Below, one piece after another: positions 12,001 through 23,293 of a stretch of DNA of 64,000 bases. The position numbers were made by a program, and so were the translations under genes. Numbering within the stretch: the first letter of the stretch is position 1; each line of letters begins with the position of its first letter. The notes under the pieces were generated by a model that saw only the letters and a program-made list of their open reading frames with translations, ran no database searches and had not been told where the DNA came from. The stretch is from Cryphonectria parasitica EP155 (Eukaryota > Ascomycota > Sordariomycetes > Diaporthales > Cryphonectriaceae): NCBI RefSeq assembly GCF_011745365.1, contig NW_024468912.1, positions 1,178,001 to 1,242,000 on the forward strand, given 5' to 3'.

Positions 12001-15000
12001 TGAAGAAGACATCAATGTACGCCTTGAAGACGGCCAAGAGGCACCTTGGAGCTTCGAACATTGGGAGAAGATGCGCGAGAACGTAATGACTGATGCCATG
12101 GCCAGCACTGCTGTGGCCGTTCATCTCGAAGGCAGTGGATTTGACGTCCTGAGGAACATCCGCCTGAATCGCGAGGGTGAGTTTATTTACTCACTGAAAC
12201 CCAAGAAAGACGACATTTCCCACCGGCTCATGGTGGATGTCAAGCTGGGCAATGACAACGTCAAATACGTCACGCTCCGCAGTCCTCTTCTGGTTGAGAA
12301 TCAGACGCAAATCCCAGTTGAGCTAGGAGTATATGATGCTCCTGAACAGAGTCTCCTCAAGATCGAAAAGATTGCTCCCGGGGAAGCCCGTCCGGCTCCT
12401 GTTGGTGCAGTCTTCGAGAAGACACTGCTCGTCCGCCCAGACAGCGGCTTTGGCTATTCCTGGTCCAGCGAGACCTTGTGGTGGAGGGACCTGCTAAAGA
12501 GACCGACTCGGACCATGATCTGCAAGGGAGAGCAAGGCGAGCCGTTCTATTTCCAGATGAATGCGACTTTTGATCGGACTAATCCTATGACGAAGTAAGT
12601 CTCATTGAAACTGCCCTCTCTTGCATCAATGACAATACTGACGCTTTTTGTCCTTTTTCTTAGGAATTATCCGAACATGAAGATCAAATTGTCTGCTCCG
12701 GTCACACTTGAAAACCTGTTGCCGTACGACTTCAAGTACCGCATCTACGACAAAAACACCAAGAAGGATTGGTCAAACTTCCTCCGCAAAGGTGGGGTCA
12801 GCCCCGTACACGTCACAGAGCTCTCGCACCTGCTTCTTCTTAGTGTCGACATGCAAGACACAGTGTTCAAAGCGAGTGAATTTGCCATTATCAACTCGGG
12901 CAGCTCCGATGATTTCAAGAAGGAGTCAACCCTGAGGTGTCAGGACGAGCAGGGTCTCCAACTCAATTTGAAGCTGCACTACCATCGCGTCCCGGATAGT
13001 GGAGGCGCCTTTAAAGTTACGGTCTACAGTCCATACGTGATCCTGAACAAGACTGGGCTTGATCTGCAGATCCGCCACAAGGGATTTCTGCAGCAAGCCA
13101 AGGCCGCCGCCGGCCAACTGTTGGTCGATGTTGGGAATGATGAGCGCAAGGTAGCCCCTCTGATGTTCTCTTATGGTAGCGATGATCACCGGAATCGTGC
13201 CATGCTGAAAGTCGGCGACTCGGAATGGAGCAAGCCGCAGAGTTTCGACGCCATTGGAAGCACCACAGACGTCAGTCTGCAGTCTTCCAACCGCAACTCC
13301 GAGGTCCACATTGGCATCACCGTCGAGCCTGGAGAGGGCAAATACAAGATGACCAAGGTTGTGACACTCGCCCCCCGGTTCATCGTCCAGAACAAGATCG
13401 GCGAGGAGATCAACATTCGGGAGCCCAGTTCATCCAACCTCGTGACACTGAGCGCAGGTCAGCTCCAGCCGCTCCACTTCCTGCAACGGAATGCCGTCAA
13501 GCAGTTGTGTCTGTGTTATCCAGGGGTAGACAACCAGTGGACTTCCCCATTCAACATTTCTGACTTGGGCACAACTCACATCAAGATCGCCAAGGCTGGT
13601 CAGCGCCAGCGGTTGATTCGCGTCGAGATTTTGATGGAGGATGCGACTATTTTCCTAAAGTTGGGGATGGAGACTAAGCAGTGGCCTTTCTCGATGCGCA
13701 ACGAGAGCGACACCGAGTTCACCTTCTATCAGGCCAACCCGAATATCGACGAGGAAGAGACCGTCGACCGCTCGGGCTGGCGGCCCATCCGGTACCGCCT
13801 TCCACCGCGGAGCATCATGCCTTATGCCTGGGACTTCCCAGCTGCGAAGCGTCGCGAGATTGTCATCTCCGCATACAGCAAGGAGCGGCATGTGAAGCTG
13901 GCAGAAATCGGAAACCTCGTGCCCATGAGGCTGGCTACCAATTCAGGTGGCCAAAAAATCATCGACATCAACGTTGCCGCGGACGGGCCCACGCAGACTC
14001 TGATCCTGTCCAACTTTAGGCAGTCCAAGAGTCTCTATCGCCAGAAAACTGGCTTTGGCTCTAGTGGTAACCTGAGCACGGGAGGTTTCGAGGCGAAGGA
14101 CCAAGACACTGGCACCACCTTCCGTGCACAGCTTAAGCTTGCTGGCATCGGAATTTCACTCATCAACTCTCAGCTGAAGGAGCTGGCCTACGTCACGTTC
14201 CGAGACCTAACCCTCCGTTACAGCGAGTCACCTCTGTACCAGTCTATCAGCTTGGCTGTCAAATGGATCCAGATCGACAATCAGCTGTACGGCGGGATCT
14301 TCCCGATGATATTGTATCCCAGCGTCGTGCCAAAGCGGGCCCAGGAGACTGAAGCCCATCCATCGCTGCATGCCATGGTGACCAGAGTCAAGGACGATTC
14401 GTATGGTGTCTTGTACATCAAATATGCCACGATCCTGCTACAGCAGATGACGGTCGATCTCGATGAGGACTTCATTTTCGCTATGCTGGACTTCTCCAAG
14501 GTTCCTGGCGCTACCTGGACCATCTCCGAGGAGGAGGGCCGGCTCTGTGATGACAGCCTCAACATTCCTGAGCCCAGTGCTCAGGAGGCTGGTCAGGACA
14601 TCTACTTCGAGCTGCTGAACATTCAGCCAATGCAGATCGACCTGTCATTTGTCCGCACAGAGCGCATCAACGCAGAGGACAAGACGTCATCGCGCAACCC
14701 TCTCATGTTCTTCTTCAATATCATGACAATGGCCATGGGCAACGTGAATGACGCGCCTCTCCGAATGAATGCACTCATGCTAGACAACGTGCGAGTATCG
14801 ACACCAATTCTTATCCAGAACATTTCCAACCACTACAGCCAAGAAGCACTGTATCAAGTTCACAAGATCCTTGGATCTGCTGACTTTCTTGGGAATCCCG
14901 TCGGCCTCTTCAACAACATCAGCTCCGGTATCGCAGACGTATTTTACGAACCGTATCAAGGACTTATCATGTCCGATCGGCCTGAAGACCTGGGTCTGGG

Positions 15001-15814
15001 TGTTGCTCGAGGAGCGGCATCCTTCTTCAAGAAGTCTGTCTTTGGAGTTACCGACTCGTTCTCCAAGTTCACCGGTGCCATGTCCAAGGGTCTTGCAGCA
15101 GCCACGCTGGACAAGCAATTCCAGGACCGCAGACGCATCACACGAGCCCGGAACAGGCCTAAACATGCCCTCTACGGCTTCACGACCGGTGCAAACAGTT
15201 TTATCACGTCTGTGGCATCCGGTGTTGGTGGTGTCGTCCGCAAACCACTCGAGGGTGCGGAACAAGAAGGCGCTCTGGGTTTCTTCAAGGGCGTGGGGAA
15301 GGGTGTGCTTGGCCTCGGGACCAAGCCCCTCATTGGCGTGCTGGACGCCGCCTCGAACGTGACAGAAGGCATTCGCAATACCACCACTGTCTTTGACGGC
15401 TCGGAGCTCGACCGCGTGCGCATCACGCGTTTCATTCCGTCTGACGGCATTGTGCGCCCCTACAATCAGCGTGAAGCTCTCGGGCAGTTCTGGATGAAGC
15501 AGGTGGACAATGGCAAGTACTTTGACGAAATGTACATTGCCCATCTTGAACTACCGCGTGAGGACATGGTGGTCATGGTGACGTATGCACGCATTCTGCT
15601 GATTAGGAGTCGGCGTCTCACTACGGAGTGGGATGTCCCACTCAAAGATGTGCAGACGATTGCCAAGGAGCGGACAGGCCTGAGCTTGACGCTGCGCGGG
15701 GGCACCAACGGACCATTCATTCCTATCGGCGAGGAGAGTGGGCGAACGTTCATCTATCGTATGGTGGGTGTTGCGGTGGAGGAATTCAACCGCCGGTTTA
15801 GGGGACTGGAGTGA
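6071..15814 (+). CDS. vps13: VPS13 family bridge-like lipid-transfer protein
   Basis: Exons 6071-12594 and 12664-15814 join to encode 3224 aa, close to the roughly 3140 aa of yeast Vps13. The 69-nt intron (GTAAGT...TTAG) lies in codon 2175 and restores PMTK-NYPNMK. The chorein N-terminus is unmistakable (MLEGLVAGLLNRFLG, then WGGDVKLRDLELR), covering about residues 1-110. A long repeating beta-groove region follows, with disordered inserts at about 840-900 (Ser/Arg-rich, then acidic) and 1760-1830 (Lys/Ser-rich). The VAB/SHR-BD adaptor-binding region spans about 1900-2550. The ATG2/VPS13-type C-terminal helices lie around 2890-3060 (GVGKGVLGLGTKPLIG), followed by a PH-like end. Family members move phospholipids at organelle contacts (ER, mitochondria, vacuole, endosomes, prospore membrane). 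The first exon of 6.5 kb is unusually long and uninterrupted. The frame after the intron is the second exon, not a separate gene. Confidence 0.96.
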
Positions 15815-16516
15815 TGTGGAGCTCTACAGAAAAGGGCAGCCTGATTTTTTCTTTCTGATCGTGACGATAGCAACAGCAGGGAATGGAAACAGCGAACAGC
15901 TCATATAACAAGAGGGCTCTTCGCGACAGGATATGAATATTCTCGAAATACGCGGCAACAGACATCAGCCTTCTGACGCTGCATTGTGTATTAACTTCCC
16001 TTTATCTCACCACTCACCTATGTTCTTTCTCACTGTCTTCGGCCTTGTACTAAGCATTGTTTTTCTATACCACTCGAGAAGACAATAGTCAATACCAGCA
16101 TACGGATTTTTCTCCCATCTAATCTTGGGTGATTGTTGATTCCTTTGTGCCTTAGACCTCTTGCAGTTCATGCTGCAGCTGCTTCAGGGCCCTTCCATCA
16201 GTTGCCAGCACAACTGGGGCAGCAGATATTTAAACAAGACGCGTCCTGAATCCAGTACGCGTTAGCCATAATAAACTAACAACAGAAGCTGGACTTCAGA
16301 GAGACTGCTACAACACACTTCTCGCCCTTTCGCCTTCAAGTGAATTGAACAACTGGGTGGCCCCACACCCCGCTGCCCATTCTTGCCAACTGCCTTCCCC
16401 CATCTTTTAATGCTGGCATTATTCAGATCCTCCTTTTCCTCGTTTGCACTTTATTCAAGAATACCAACCTCAATTCCAAACCTACTCAACCCACCACAAC
16501 TGTCAGGATCAGCATC
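15815..16516. other. Intergenic region, VPS13 3' flank and downstream leader
   Basis: About 700 bp with no gene. The left half is probably the VPS13 3' untranslated region. The right half is CT- and CA-rich leader sequence for the next gene. A TATTTAAA element at 16227-16234, about 285 nt before the next start codon, is a possible core promoter. Confidence 0.45.
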
Positions 16517-17405
16517 ATGGCTATGCGCAAAGTGGATGGCATCATGGTAAGTATTCGAGGGTGCATCTCTCTAGAATCATAACAAGATGCAGTCAGAGGC
16601 TGACGACAAGTAGAATACAGAGCTTGTCAACAAGGTGACCAAAGAGGCTGCTGTCAACGCCACTGCCAACCATCCTGGCTCAGGAAAGGGCCTGGCGATA
16701 TCTCCAGACAACAATACCCACTATAAGATGCCCCAGCCTTCTCAGCCTGCTGTTCAGGAGCAGCCTCAGCTTATCTCGTTGGTCGACACCAGCACAGACA
16801 ACTCTTCCTCGCCGAATGGCTTCCTGTACAGCAACGTCACGTCCTCTGCTTCTATGCAGGATCTTAGCATTTTGGACCCCGAGACCTTTGCACTGTCTCC
16901 TGACAAAATGGAAAACAGCACGGAGCCACAGCAACAGCACTCGACTATGAAGCAGATGCTCCCCTCCTCAGACACGCACCAGAACACAGCCCCTCTGCCT
17001 AAGGCCACGCTTGCTGGAGAAGCTGGTCTGAACAAAATCCTCCTTGAGAACTCCCCTCAGGAGCAGGCCTCCCAAAAGCAGGCCTCAGAGCCTGTGCCCG
17101 CCAACACTGCTGCTGGCTCGCAACAGGCTACCAGTGGCCTGCTGGCAGGAGCTGGCGCCTCCTGCCTCGAAGAGACTATCGAGGCCTATCTGACGTCCAT
17201 TGACACTGACCATCTGGTCTCCCTCCTTGCCAGAGCAGGACGCCTGCAGGACCTTGAAAGAGCAATGGGTGGAAGCTCTTGGCCACAGCCTGCAGTCACG
17301 AGCAACCGACGGATTACACATGCTGAGTCTAAGCAGTGGGTCCAACGCTTCCAGGGCTTTACGGCTCGACGTTTGAACAAAATGAGTCAAATGGACAAGC
17401 AGTGA
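16517..17405 (+). CDS. Unrecognised Ser/Gln/Pro-rich protein, 273 aa
   Basis: Two exons: 16517-16546 encodes only MAMRKVDGIM, then a 67-nt intron (GTAAGT...CAAGTAG), then 16614-17405. The second exon's frame is open upstream without an ATG, so the short first exon supplies the start. Residues 18-175 are low-complexity and rich in Ser, Gln, Pro and Thr, and probably disordered. The last 90 residues look folded and helical (EETIEAYLTSIDTDHLVSLL, then WVQRFQGFTARRLNKM). I do not recognise the family. It sits between VPS13 and the next plus-strand gene with no functional link. The splice model is good because frame and signals agree. Confidence 0.65.
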
Positions 17406-18604
17406 AGAAGGCCTGAAAAGCTTTCTCGGGATCATTGGAGGACTTCTTTACATGCACTGCATCTATCCCCTTCTACAGACTTTCCTTCCCCTCATTAATG
17501 GTTAAACATCACTCTGGTTGCATTACAAGTGGACAGGAGCATCGGAGGGGATTTCACTGGATGGAAGGGCTTAAGGTAAAGGAGTTCTAATCGATGAGTT
17601 CCTTGGTATCTGCATAGAAGGGCGTTGAAGCTTCTTGTTATGGAAACACTCCCAAATTTAATGAACGGTTGTGAACATTACTTTTGCACAGCTTCCTGCT
17701 GAGCAGGGCCACCCAACGCTAAATAAGACAAGATCTCATCGTGTGAAGTCATTTGGAACCATGATTGGTCAAGCAAATACCTTGTCCTCTTGCGCTCCAG
17801 CAGGTATTTTCGACACCAAGGAGATGGAATTATTTACTCCACATATTGTACTATTTGCTGTCTTCATATGGCTGCTTTCTTGTAGACTTTTTTTTTTTTT
17901 TGGATCGTCTCAAGCTCCCTGATCTCCACCAGCTGAGTCAAATATTTGTCGAGGATTGAAGACTCCTTCCTGTCAGCTGTCCTTATTGGTACATGTTGCT
18001 GCTTTATCTGCCTTATGTGTGTGCACAACAACCAGATAAATATTCCAGCAGATGAATGTTCTTTGTCAATTACCTTCACATTCTTCTCACATCCTTCTCA
18101 CGTCCTTTTCATACCCTTTCTCACATCATCGAGTTTCCCAGTACATAGGTCCTGCCCCTGGGCGCCTTTCAACTAAACACACACAGCTATCAACTGCCCA
18201 AGGTCATATGCCCCCTTCGTCCTTTTACCACTCACCACAAGCAACACCATACCTGGCAATTACCCAAGGCTTCTTTTATTTCTTCCTTCTACCATAAACA
18301 ACGCATCAACCACGCACACGTGAGCCTTCTTATTCTCCCTCTATTGACAGAAAGAGCACCTGTTATCGACAATGAACCATCGATCCCACCCAGCAGGTTC
18401 CTTTCCTTGAATCAAGAAAATCATCAACCAGCAGAGTCAGGTCTCCAATCTTGGTTGATACATACTAACCACACTCCATCTCTGTTGTCTTGCAACAGCC
18501 CCAAACCAACACAATGTATGAGCCCTTCCTTTGCTACCAGTAATAACCCAGCTTGATACCACCTGCCTCTTGATGCGTCTCCCACATCAGCATCAACAAG
18601 AAGC
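17406..18604. other. Intergenic region with CT-rich leader
   Basis: No supported gene. A T14 run is at 17888-17901. From about 18060 to 18300 the sequence is strongly pyrimidine-rich with repeated TTCTCACATCC-like words, typical of a long fungal 5' leader, presumably of the gene starting at 18605. Short open frames across it (17946-18176, 18052-18297, 18320-18556) are compositional. Confidence 0.45.
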
Positions 18605-19720
18605 ATGCTGACAACAAGACAAAGGGGTTCCATACAGCCTCAGGTGGACGATGTGACCATGCTCGACCTGGACAATGACTACATTGACTACATTGACAAC
18701 GAGGACAATATCATGCGGGACAACATCAACAATGATGACCAGAATGAGGACAGCATGGACAGTGATGATCAGAACGCGAATGAGATCCCCAGCGAGCACA
18801 GCGAAGTCTCCATCAACCGTCCTACAGTCACCACACAGGCGAGCCCTAATGTGTTCCCCTTCATGCGTCTACCTGCTGAGGTCCGCGAACACGTGTATGA
18901 ATGGGCCTTGGGTTCCCCGATCCATATTGTGCACATCAACGAGACTTCCACGGTCAGCGACATCTCAGGCCGGAGACAGGCTGCTGTGTGGTGCTGGGGC
19001 GAGGTGTCCACGGACATCCACAGGCTGTCCACTGCTTCGCGCCGGCGAAACATGGCGTCACGAACCATCAATCCCGCCCTCCTGCGTTCCTGCCGCCTGG
19101 TCTATTGCGAGGGCCTTCGATTCCTCTATATGCAGAGATTCCACTTCCTCAACGCCCAGGCCATGCAGACCTTCCTGCTCACCCTCCATCACAACACCGT
19201 GACCAAGCTGCGACACGTGGAGCTCTACAGACGCACGCCGGCCAGGGCAGAAGACCCAATGGTCTTGTCAGCCCTGGCTTCCCTCACTCGTGCAGTCAAC
19301 CTGCAGGTTGTTCGTGTCCATGGACTTTGGTTCTACGGACAGCAGGGCAGAGGATTCCGGTATGACCTGGGTCCTGTGCCTGCCAATGGCATGATGGGAC
19401 CTTCCGCCTGGGATATTCTCGTCGGCAGAAACCTGGCCCGGGCAGCCTATCGCCAGATGTACCCATTTCTGCAGTGCTTCCTACGCAGTCAGAACCGCGG
19501 GGCGAATCTGCTGCAAGAGCTCCTCAACGGCGTCTTTATTTTCGAGGACATCATCAGGGATGGCCCTCGAGTGTATGGGAACGAGATTCAACTGGGAATG
19601 GCGGTGGTCCACTCGCCAAATCTGGTTGTTGCTGGAGCATTTTGGACCGATGCGCGCAGGGCTGCGACGCGCCAGGCCATGGCCATGGAGATTCTTCGCT
19701 GCGTTCGGTTGGATTCCTAG
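18605..19720 (+). CDS. Fungal conserved protein with LPxEVR (2EXR/DUF7730-like) domain
   Basis: Single exon, 371 aa. The first 80 residues are acidic and Asp/Asn-rich (DNDYIDYIDNEDN) and probably disordered. A domain follows with FPFMRLPAEVREHVYEWAL at about residues 85-105 and, further on, LLRSCRLVYCEGLRFLY. This pair is the signature of the large fungal group annotated as 2EXR or DUF7730, which resembles an F-box-like helical start followed by a leucine-rich body. Members expand greatly in filamentous ascomycetes and have no established biochemical role. No intron is needed. The assignment to the broad group is fair; no specific function is claimed. Confidence 0.75.
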   Translation: MLTTRQRGSIQPQVDDVTMLDLDNDYIDYIDNEDNIMRDNINNDDQNEDSMDSDDQNANEIPSEHSEVSINRPTVTTQASPNVFPFMRLPAEVREHVYEWALGSPIHIVHINETSTVSDISGRRQAAVWCWGEVSTDIHRLSTASRRRNMASRTINPALLRSCRLVYCEGLRFLYMQRFHFLNAQAMQTFLLTLHHNTVTKLRHVELYRRTPARAEDPMVLSALASLTRAVNLQVVRVHGLWFYGQQGRGFRYDLGPVPANGMMGPSAWDILVGRNLARAAYRQMYPFLQCFLRSQNRGANLLQELLNGVFIFEDIIRDGPRVYGNEIQLGMAVVHSPNLVVAGAFWTDARRAATRQAMAMEILRCVRLDS

Positions 19721-20842
19721 ATCCAGATGCACTGTGGAGGGAGAGAGAGAGACAGAGAGCCCTCGAGAATACGCGTGCTGATGAATGATTGTGACGACTC
19801 CTAGAGGACGGTCATTTGACGTCGCGAATCTGGGGAGGCGGACATCTTGGGCTGTTTGATCTTGATTTTTTTTCTTTTCTTCGAGCTACTCGGTCTCACT
19901 GGTTGGCAGAACTGCTCATTTGATTAGGGCTAGGAAGAGCCTACTAAAGCGATCCAGTCTTCATTAGCAGGACGGTCCTTCTTTTTTTCCTTCCTTCTTG
20001 CAACCAAAAAAAAATACAAATCGCCCGGGGGGAAGGGGCTCAAGATTGGGGTTTCTGGGGTTTCTGGGGTTTGATACACACGAAGGGACTACTGATAGCC
20101 CCACTCAGCATTAACCAAGACTGAATAATGATTATGATCTGAAATTCTCTTTGCTGTGCTTCCCTGTTCCTCGGATGGCGTACGAGGGACAGTTGGGACT
20201 CACTGGTCCGTGCAGCCTGGAAGGCACCTGCCCCCGTCCATTTCTGTAGATAGCCTTAATTGCTAGGCTCAACTAGCTGGCTGCCCCTTTCCTTCCCTCG
20301 TCTTCTTTCTTCAGCCCCGCTGTCAATGTAGCCTGTACCCCCCCCCCCCCGGTAATGGAACCTCATGAGACCTGGCATGCAAAATCTCTACCGAGACATG
20401 AATTCCCCAGGAAATCGAACAAGCTCAGTGTCAAGCATGTCTTGACCAACCAAGTCTCTCTTTTCCACCAGGGAAGGTTGCCAAGACTCCTGATGACCCC
20501 TTTGCGAGCTCTAGCTTGTTACGGAGTACCATGTACGGTGTACCGCCGTACCCCTACGCTAAGATTTAACCATAGCACTTAGTCTAACATCAGCTTGAGC
20601 AACCTGTAGCATGTGGGCCGGGGGGGTGTGAAGTGAAACCATCTGTTGCAACGCTGCAACGCCAGGGCGGCCCCGGTTCTCTACGATGCTTAAACTGCCC
20701 TCCTAGCAGAGCTGGCTCGTGATGCGATACAAGGATTCGAAATGCGTCTATCTATCTGCCAAGTCCGCCTCAGAGCCAAGATGATTTGTTTTCCACCTTC
20801 TCTCGTCAACCTTCTCTTCTTTGTCACAGCAAAGCGACGACC
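19721..20842. other. Intergenic region with G-run cluster and C13 tract
   Basis: No gene seen. It holds a (GA)-rich patch at 19739-19757, a cluster of five G runs at 20027-20069 including two perfect GGGGTTTCT units, and a C13 run at 20338-20350. The right-hand 200 bp before the next start codon is moderately CT-rich. Confidence 0.5.
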
Positions 20843-22240
20843 ATGCTTTACGAAACCCGCCCATGGGTGGTGATCCTCTTGGCCGCCGCTCTCGTTCTAA
20901 TCTGGAGTTTTGGCTTCGACGTTCACGATCAGATCGAAGCACTGATATATGGGCAGGAACCCGGCCAACAAAATGCAGAAACAGCCTTCCTTCAGCAGGC
21001 CATCAGAGTCGAGTTTCCTGCCCCGATCGACTACGAGCCTATACAAGAAATATGTGCCCGCACCACATTCCAGCCTGGCCTTCTCTTCACCTGCGAGGGC
21101 CAACATGGCGGCATCGGCATGCTGCGCAACCAGATCTTGAAATGTGTTCGGTACGCTATCCACGGCGGAGGCGCACTCGTGGTTCCCTCCATGGCCCTGC
21201 GCAATGCGAATGACCTCTCCGACATTTCAGGCCCCAATGAAGTACCTCTCGAGTACTTGATGGACCGCGAAGCCTTCATCACACACCTCACAGAAGGATG
21301 CCCTGGCATGCGCATTTACAACCACGTGGAAGACTTCCCTTTCTACGAGCAGAGGGCAACAGAGCCTCTGCCCCTCCTCGGGGACCAGTTCGAGCCAGAC
21401 CACCCGCGCGAGGGCCTGCAGCACCCCCGCGAGTGGCGCCGCAACTTTGACGAGTGGCTGCGCCAGCAGAACGTGCAGGTCCGACGCGAAGCCCCCGTGC
21501 ACATCAAGATGGAGCAGTCCTACCTCGAATACCCCGTGCGCGACGACGGCGACGCCGCTTCCCACGAGTTCGGCAAGATCCTCTCCTTCCGGAACGACAC
21601 GCGCGCCCTGGCTGCCAAGGTCCTCTACGAGCTCCAGCAGCGCCACGCGCCCACCATCAACCCGGCAAGTGCGATTAATCCAGATGCTTACTTTGGCGCG
21701 CACCTAAGGCTGGAGAAGGACGCCGTCTGGGCCTGGGACCCGGACGAGTGGCGCTTCTCGCGCATGAGGGACCAGTTCGCCGAGCATTTCCGGTACCTGG
21801 ACCGCACGGGGCTCGGCGTCGTCTATGTGGCCTGTGGGAACCAGACTGTGGTCGAAATGTTTGCCGACAGCTTGCGCCGCTGGCGAGCTGGCGCAACGGG
21901 GTCGTCCGTGACAGGGAATACTGCTAATACTAATAACGACGTCACGGTGGTGACCAAATACGACCTGCTCCAGGGGGCTGACCTGCGCCGGCTGGAAGGG
22001 ATGACGTTTGACCAGCAGGCCCTGGTGGATTTCCTGATCATGTTCAAGGCGAGTGCGTTCATGGGTGTTGCGCACTCGAGCTTCTCGTGGAACGTGGCGC
22101 TTCGGAGGCACGAGCTCAGCAAGTATGCGAGCTTCGAGAATGAGGGTTCTGACTTATTAAGAGATGAGTACAGCATCATCATGGGCATGGAGGCAGATTA
22201 CCCTCGTGTTGACGGGTTCAAATATGCCATATGGCCTTAG
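20843..22240 (+). CDS. O-fucosyltransferase-like type II membrane protein
   Basis: Single exon, 465 aa from the ATG at 20843 (context ACC ATG). An ATG 57 nt upstream in the same frame is less likely because the lower one places a transmembrane helix at about residues 8-25 (WVVILLAAALVLIW), a classic Golgi signal anchor. The luminal part shows CEGQHGGIGMLRNQILKCVR followed by ALVVPSMALRN, matching the glycine-rich N-terminal motif of the GDP-fucose O-fucosyltransferase superfamily. Near the C-terminus ALVDFLIMFKASAFMGVAHS then SFSW matches the nucleotide-sugar-binding end. Predicted role: glycosyl transfer in the secretory pathway. The acceptor and the donor sugar are not known from sequence. 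No neighbour suggests a pathway. Confidence 0.7.
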   Translation: MLYETRPWVVILLAAALVLIWSFGFDVHDQIEALIYGQEPGQQNAETAFLQQAIRVEFPAPIDYEPIQEICARTTFQPGLLFTCEGQHGGIGMLRNQILKCVRYAIHGGGALVVPSMALRNANDLSDISGPNEVPLEYLMDREAFITHLTEGCPGMRIYNHVEDFPFYEQRATEPLPLLGDQFEPDHPREGLQHPREWRRNFDEWLRQQNVQVRREAPVHIKMEQSYLEYPVRDDGDAASHEFGKILSFRNDTRALAAKVLYELQQRHAPTINPASAINPDAYFGAHLRLEKDAVWAWDPDEWRFSRMRDQFAEHFRYLDRTGLGVVYVACGNQTVVEMFADSLRRWRAGATGSSVTGNTANTNNDVTVVTKYDLLQGADLRRLEGMTFDQQALVDFLIMFKASAFMGVAHSSFSWNVALRRHELSKYASFENEGSDLLRDEYSIIMGMEADYPRVDGFKYAIWP

Positions 22241-22494
22241 CAATTTATGTGGCGTTTATTGCATTTCATAAACAACAAAAATATTATTAATTCAAATCAA
22301 CACGGATCCCTCTACGATGAAGATGACTTCGAGACCTCGTGAAGTCTTATAATATGTCATTTTGCTAGGATTCCAAAAAGGCCTTCTCGTATTAAATCTG
22401 ACATCTTTAGTACTTACCTAGTTATCTAATAAAATAAAATAAAAATACGCGCAGGAGGCTTTCAAAGCACAAATGGCGTGGACGAATGACCAAC

Positions 22495-22807
22495 CTACCT
22501 CTCTCCCTTGGGCAGCAGAACATGCAGATCACTAAGCTCAACGTAGGATGATGTCTCACCTCGATCAGAGCGTGCAGTCTCGCCCGGTTGGGGAACAAAA
22601 CTCCAGGTTTTCATGTTCTCACCCGTACAAGCGCTCCACGAAGCCACGCGCTTCAGTCCCAGCAGGGCTTCTTCAGGCCAGGTGACGTTTGTCGAGTAGG
22701 ATTACCATAATAGCACGGTGCTCAAGGAAGAACTTGAACAAAATCATGTGCCAGCCGGTAATGAGCATGGCGGCAAGGGTAAAAACAACATCAAAAGACC
22801 AAGACAT
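22495..22807 (-). CDS. Probable small single-pass membrane protein, 85 aa
   Basis: The start ATG at 22807 is preceded by a TATA box (TATAAATA on the minus strand, 22976-22983) and a CT-rich leader, a normal fungal promoter layout. The first 34 residues contain one hydrophobic helix (FDVVFTLAAMLITGWHMILF). Read without splicing the frame stops at 22673 after 44 aa. The +1 frame beyond is open and protein-like (ENMKTWSFVPQPGETARSDR) to a stop at 22495. A 55-nt intron at 22651-22705 (GTAATC...CTGAAG) joins ATG to CGC in frame, giving exons 22706-22807 and 22495-22650. The acceptor lacks a pyrimidine tract, so a true frameshift (a decayed gene) is the main alternative. I recognise no family. It lies tail-to-tail with the O-fucosyltransferase-like gene. 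Confidence 0.45.
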
Positions 22808-23293
22808 CTTTTCGGTTCTCGAAGACGTGGTACTTGCTATATAGAGAGGCCTTGTCTTCGAGATGAAATGAGTTTCGGCTTCTGATTGTTGATCCTATAG
22901 TGTTGGGCGCTGGTCCACTGAGGTGATGGGTGAAGGAGATGGAGGAAAGCAAGACCGAATCGTTGACGATGCTGGTATTTATATGCGAGCTGAAAATGCT
23001 ACAGAAACGCTGATTCTCTATAACAAGCAACAAATGGGCCTTGTAGTTGAATACTGATCCATTGTCAATGTTTGTTCTGTTCTCAGACAATAAGGCATTG
23101 ACAAGCGCTCGCAATAAAGACACAAATGTTTCTACAAGGCGATTTCTCCAGCTCTCACAGAGCTGTCCAAATCCAACGACAGACCACATTCAAAGTTCAA
23201 CATGTGCTTGCGACTCTTTCTTCGCCCCAGAAGATGTATTAACATCTAAATGGCAATGAGCATTGACCATGTACTTTCTAGTATAATCGCGAT
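22808..23293. other. Region between the small membrane protein gene and the FAD monooxygenase
   Basis: Both flanking genes read leftward. This stretch is therefore the promoter and leader of the small gene plus the 3' flank of the monooxygenase. A 132-codon minus-strand frame at 22791-23189 runs through the TATA box and leader and has no protein character. Confidence 0.45.
22976..22983 (-). promoter_or_regulatory. TATA box of the small membrane protein gene
   Basis: TATAAATA read on the minus strand, about 170 nt before the ATG at 22807. A pyrimidine-rich segment lies between them. Confidence 0.45.

Noticed and set aside
14780..15544. 254-codon minus-strand frame inside VPS13
   Set aside because: Antisense to a conserved C-terminal region of VPS13; codon-bias shadow.
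12605..15814. Apparent separate 1069-aa gene after the VPS13 first frame
   Set aside because: A 69-nt GT-AG intron joins it in frame to the preceding exon, and the sequence continues the VPS13 C-terminal half. The first residues are translated intron.
20048..20073. Telomere-like TTTCTGGGG repeats
   Set aside because: Two to three units only, unit differs from TTAGGG, and unique genes lie on both sides; not a telomere.
22791..23189. 132-codon minus-strand frame
   Set aside because: It reads through the TATA box and CT-rich leader of the small membrane protein gene, so it is unlikely to be translated.
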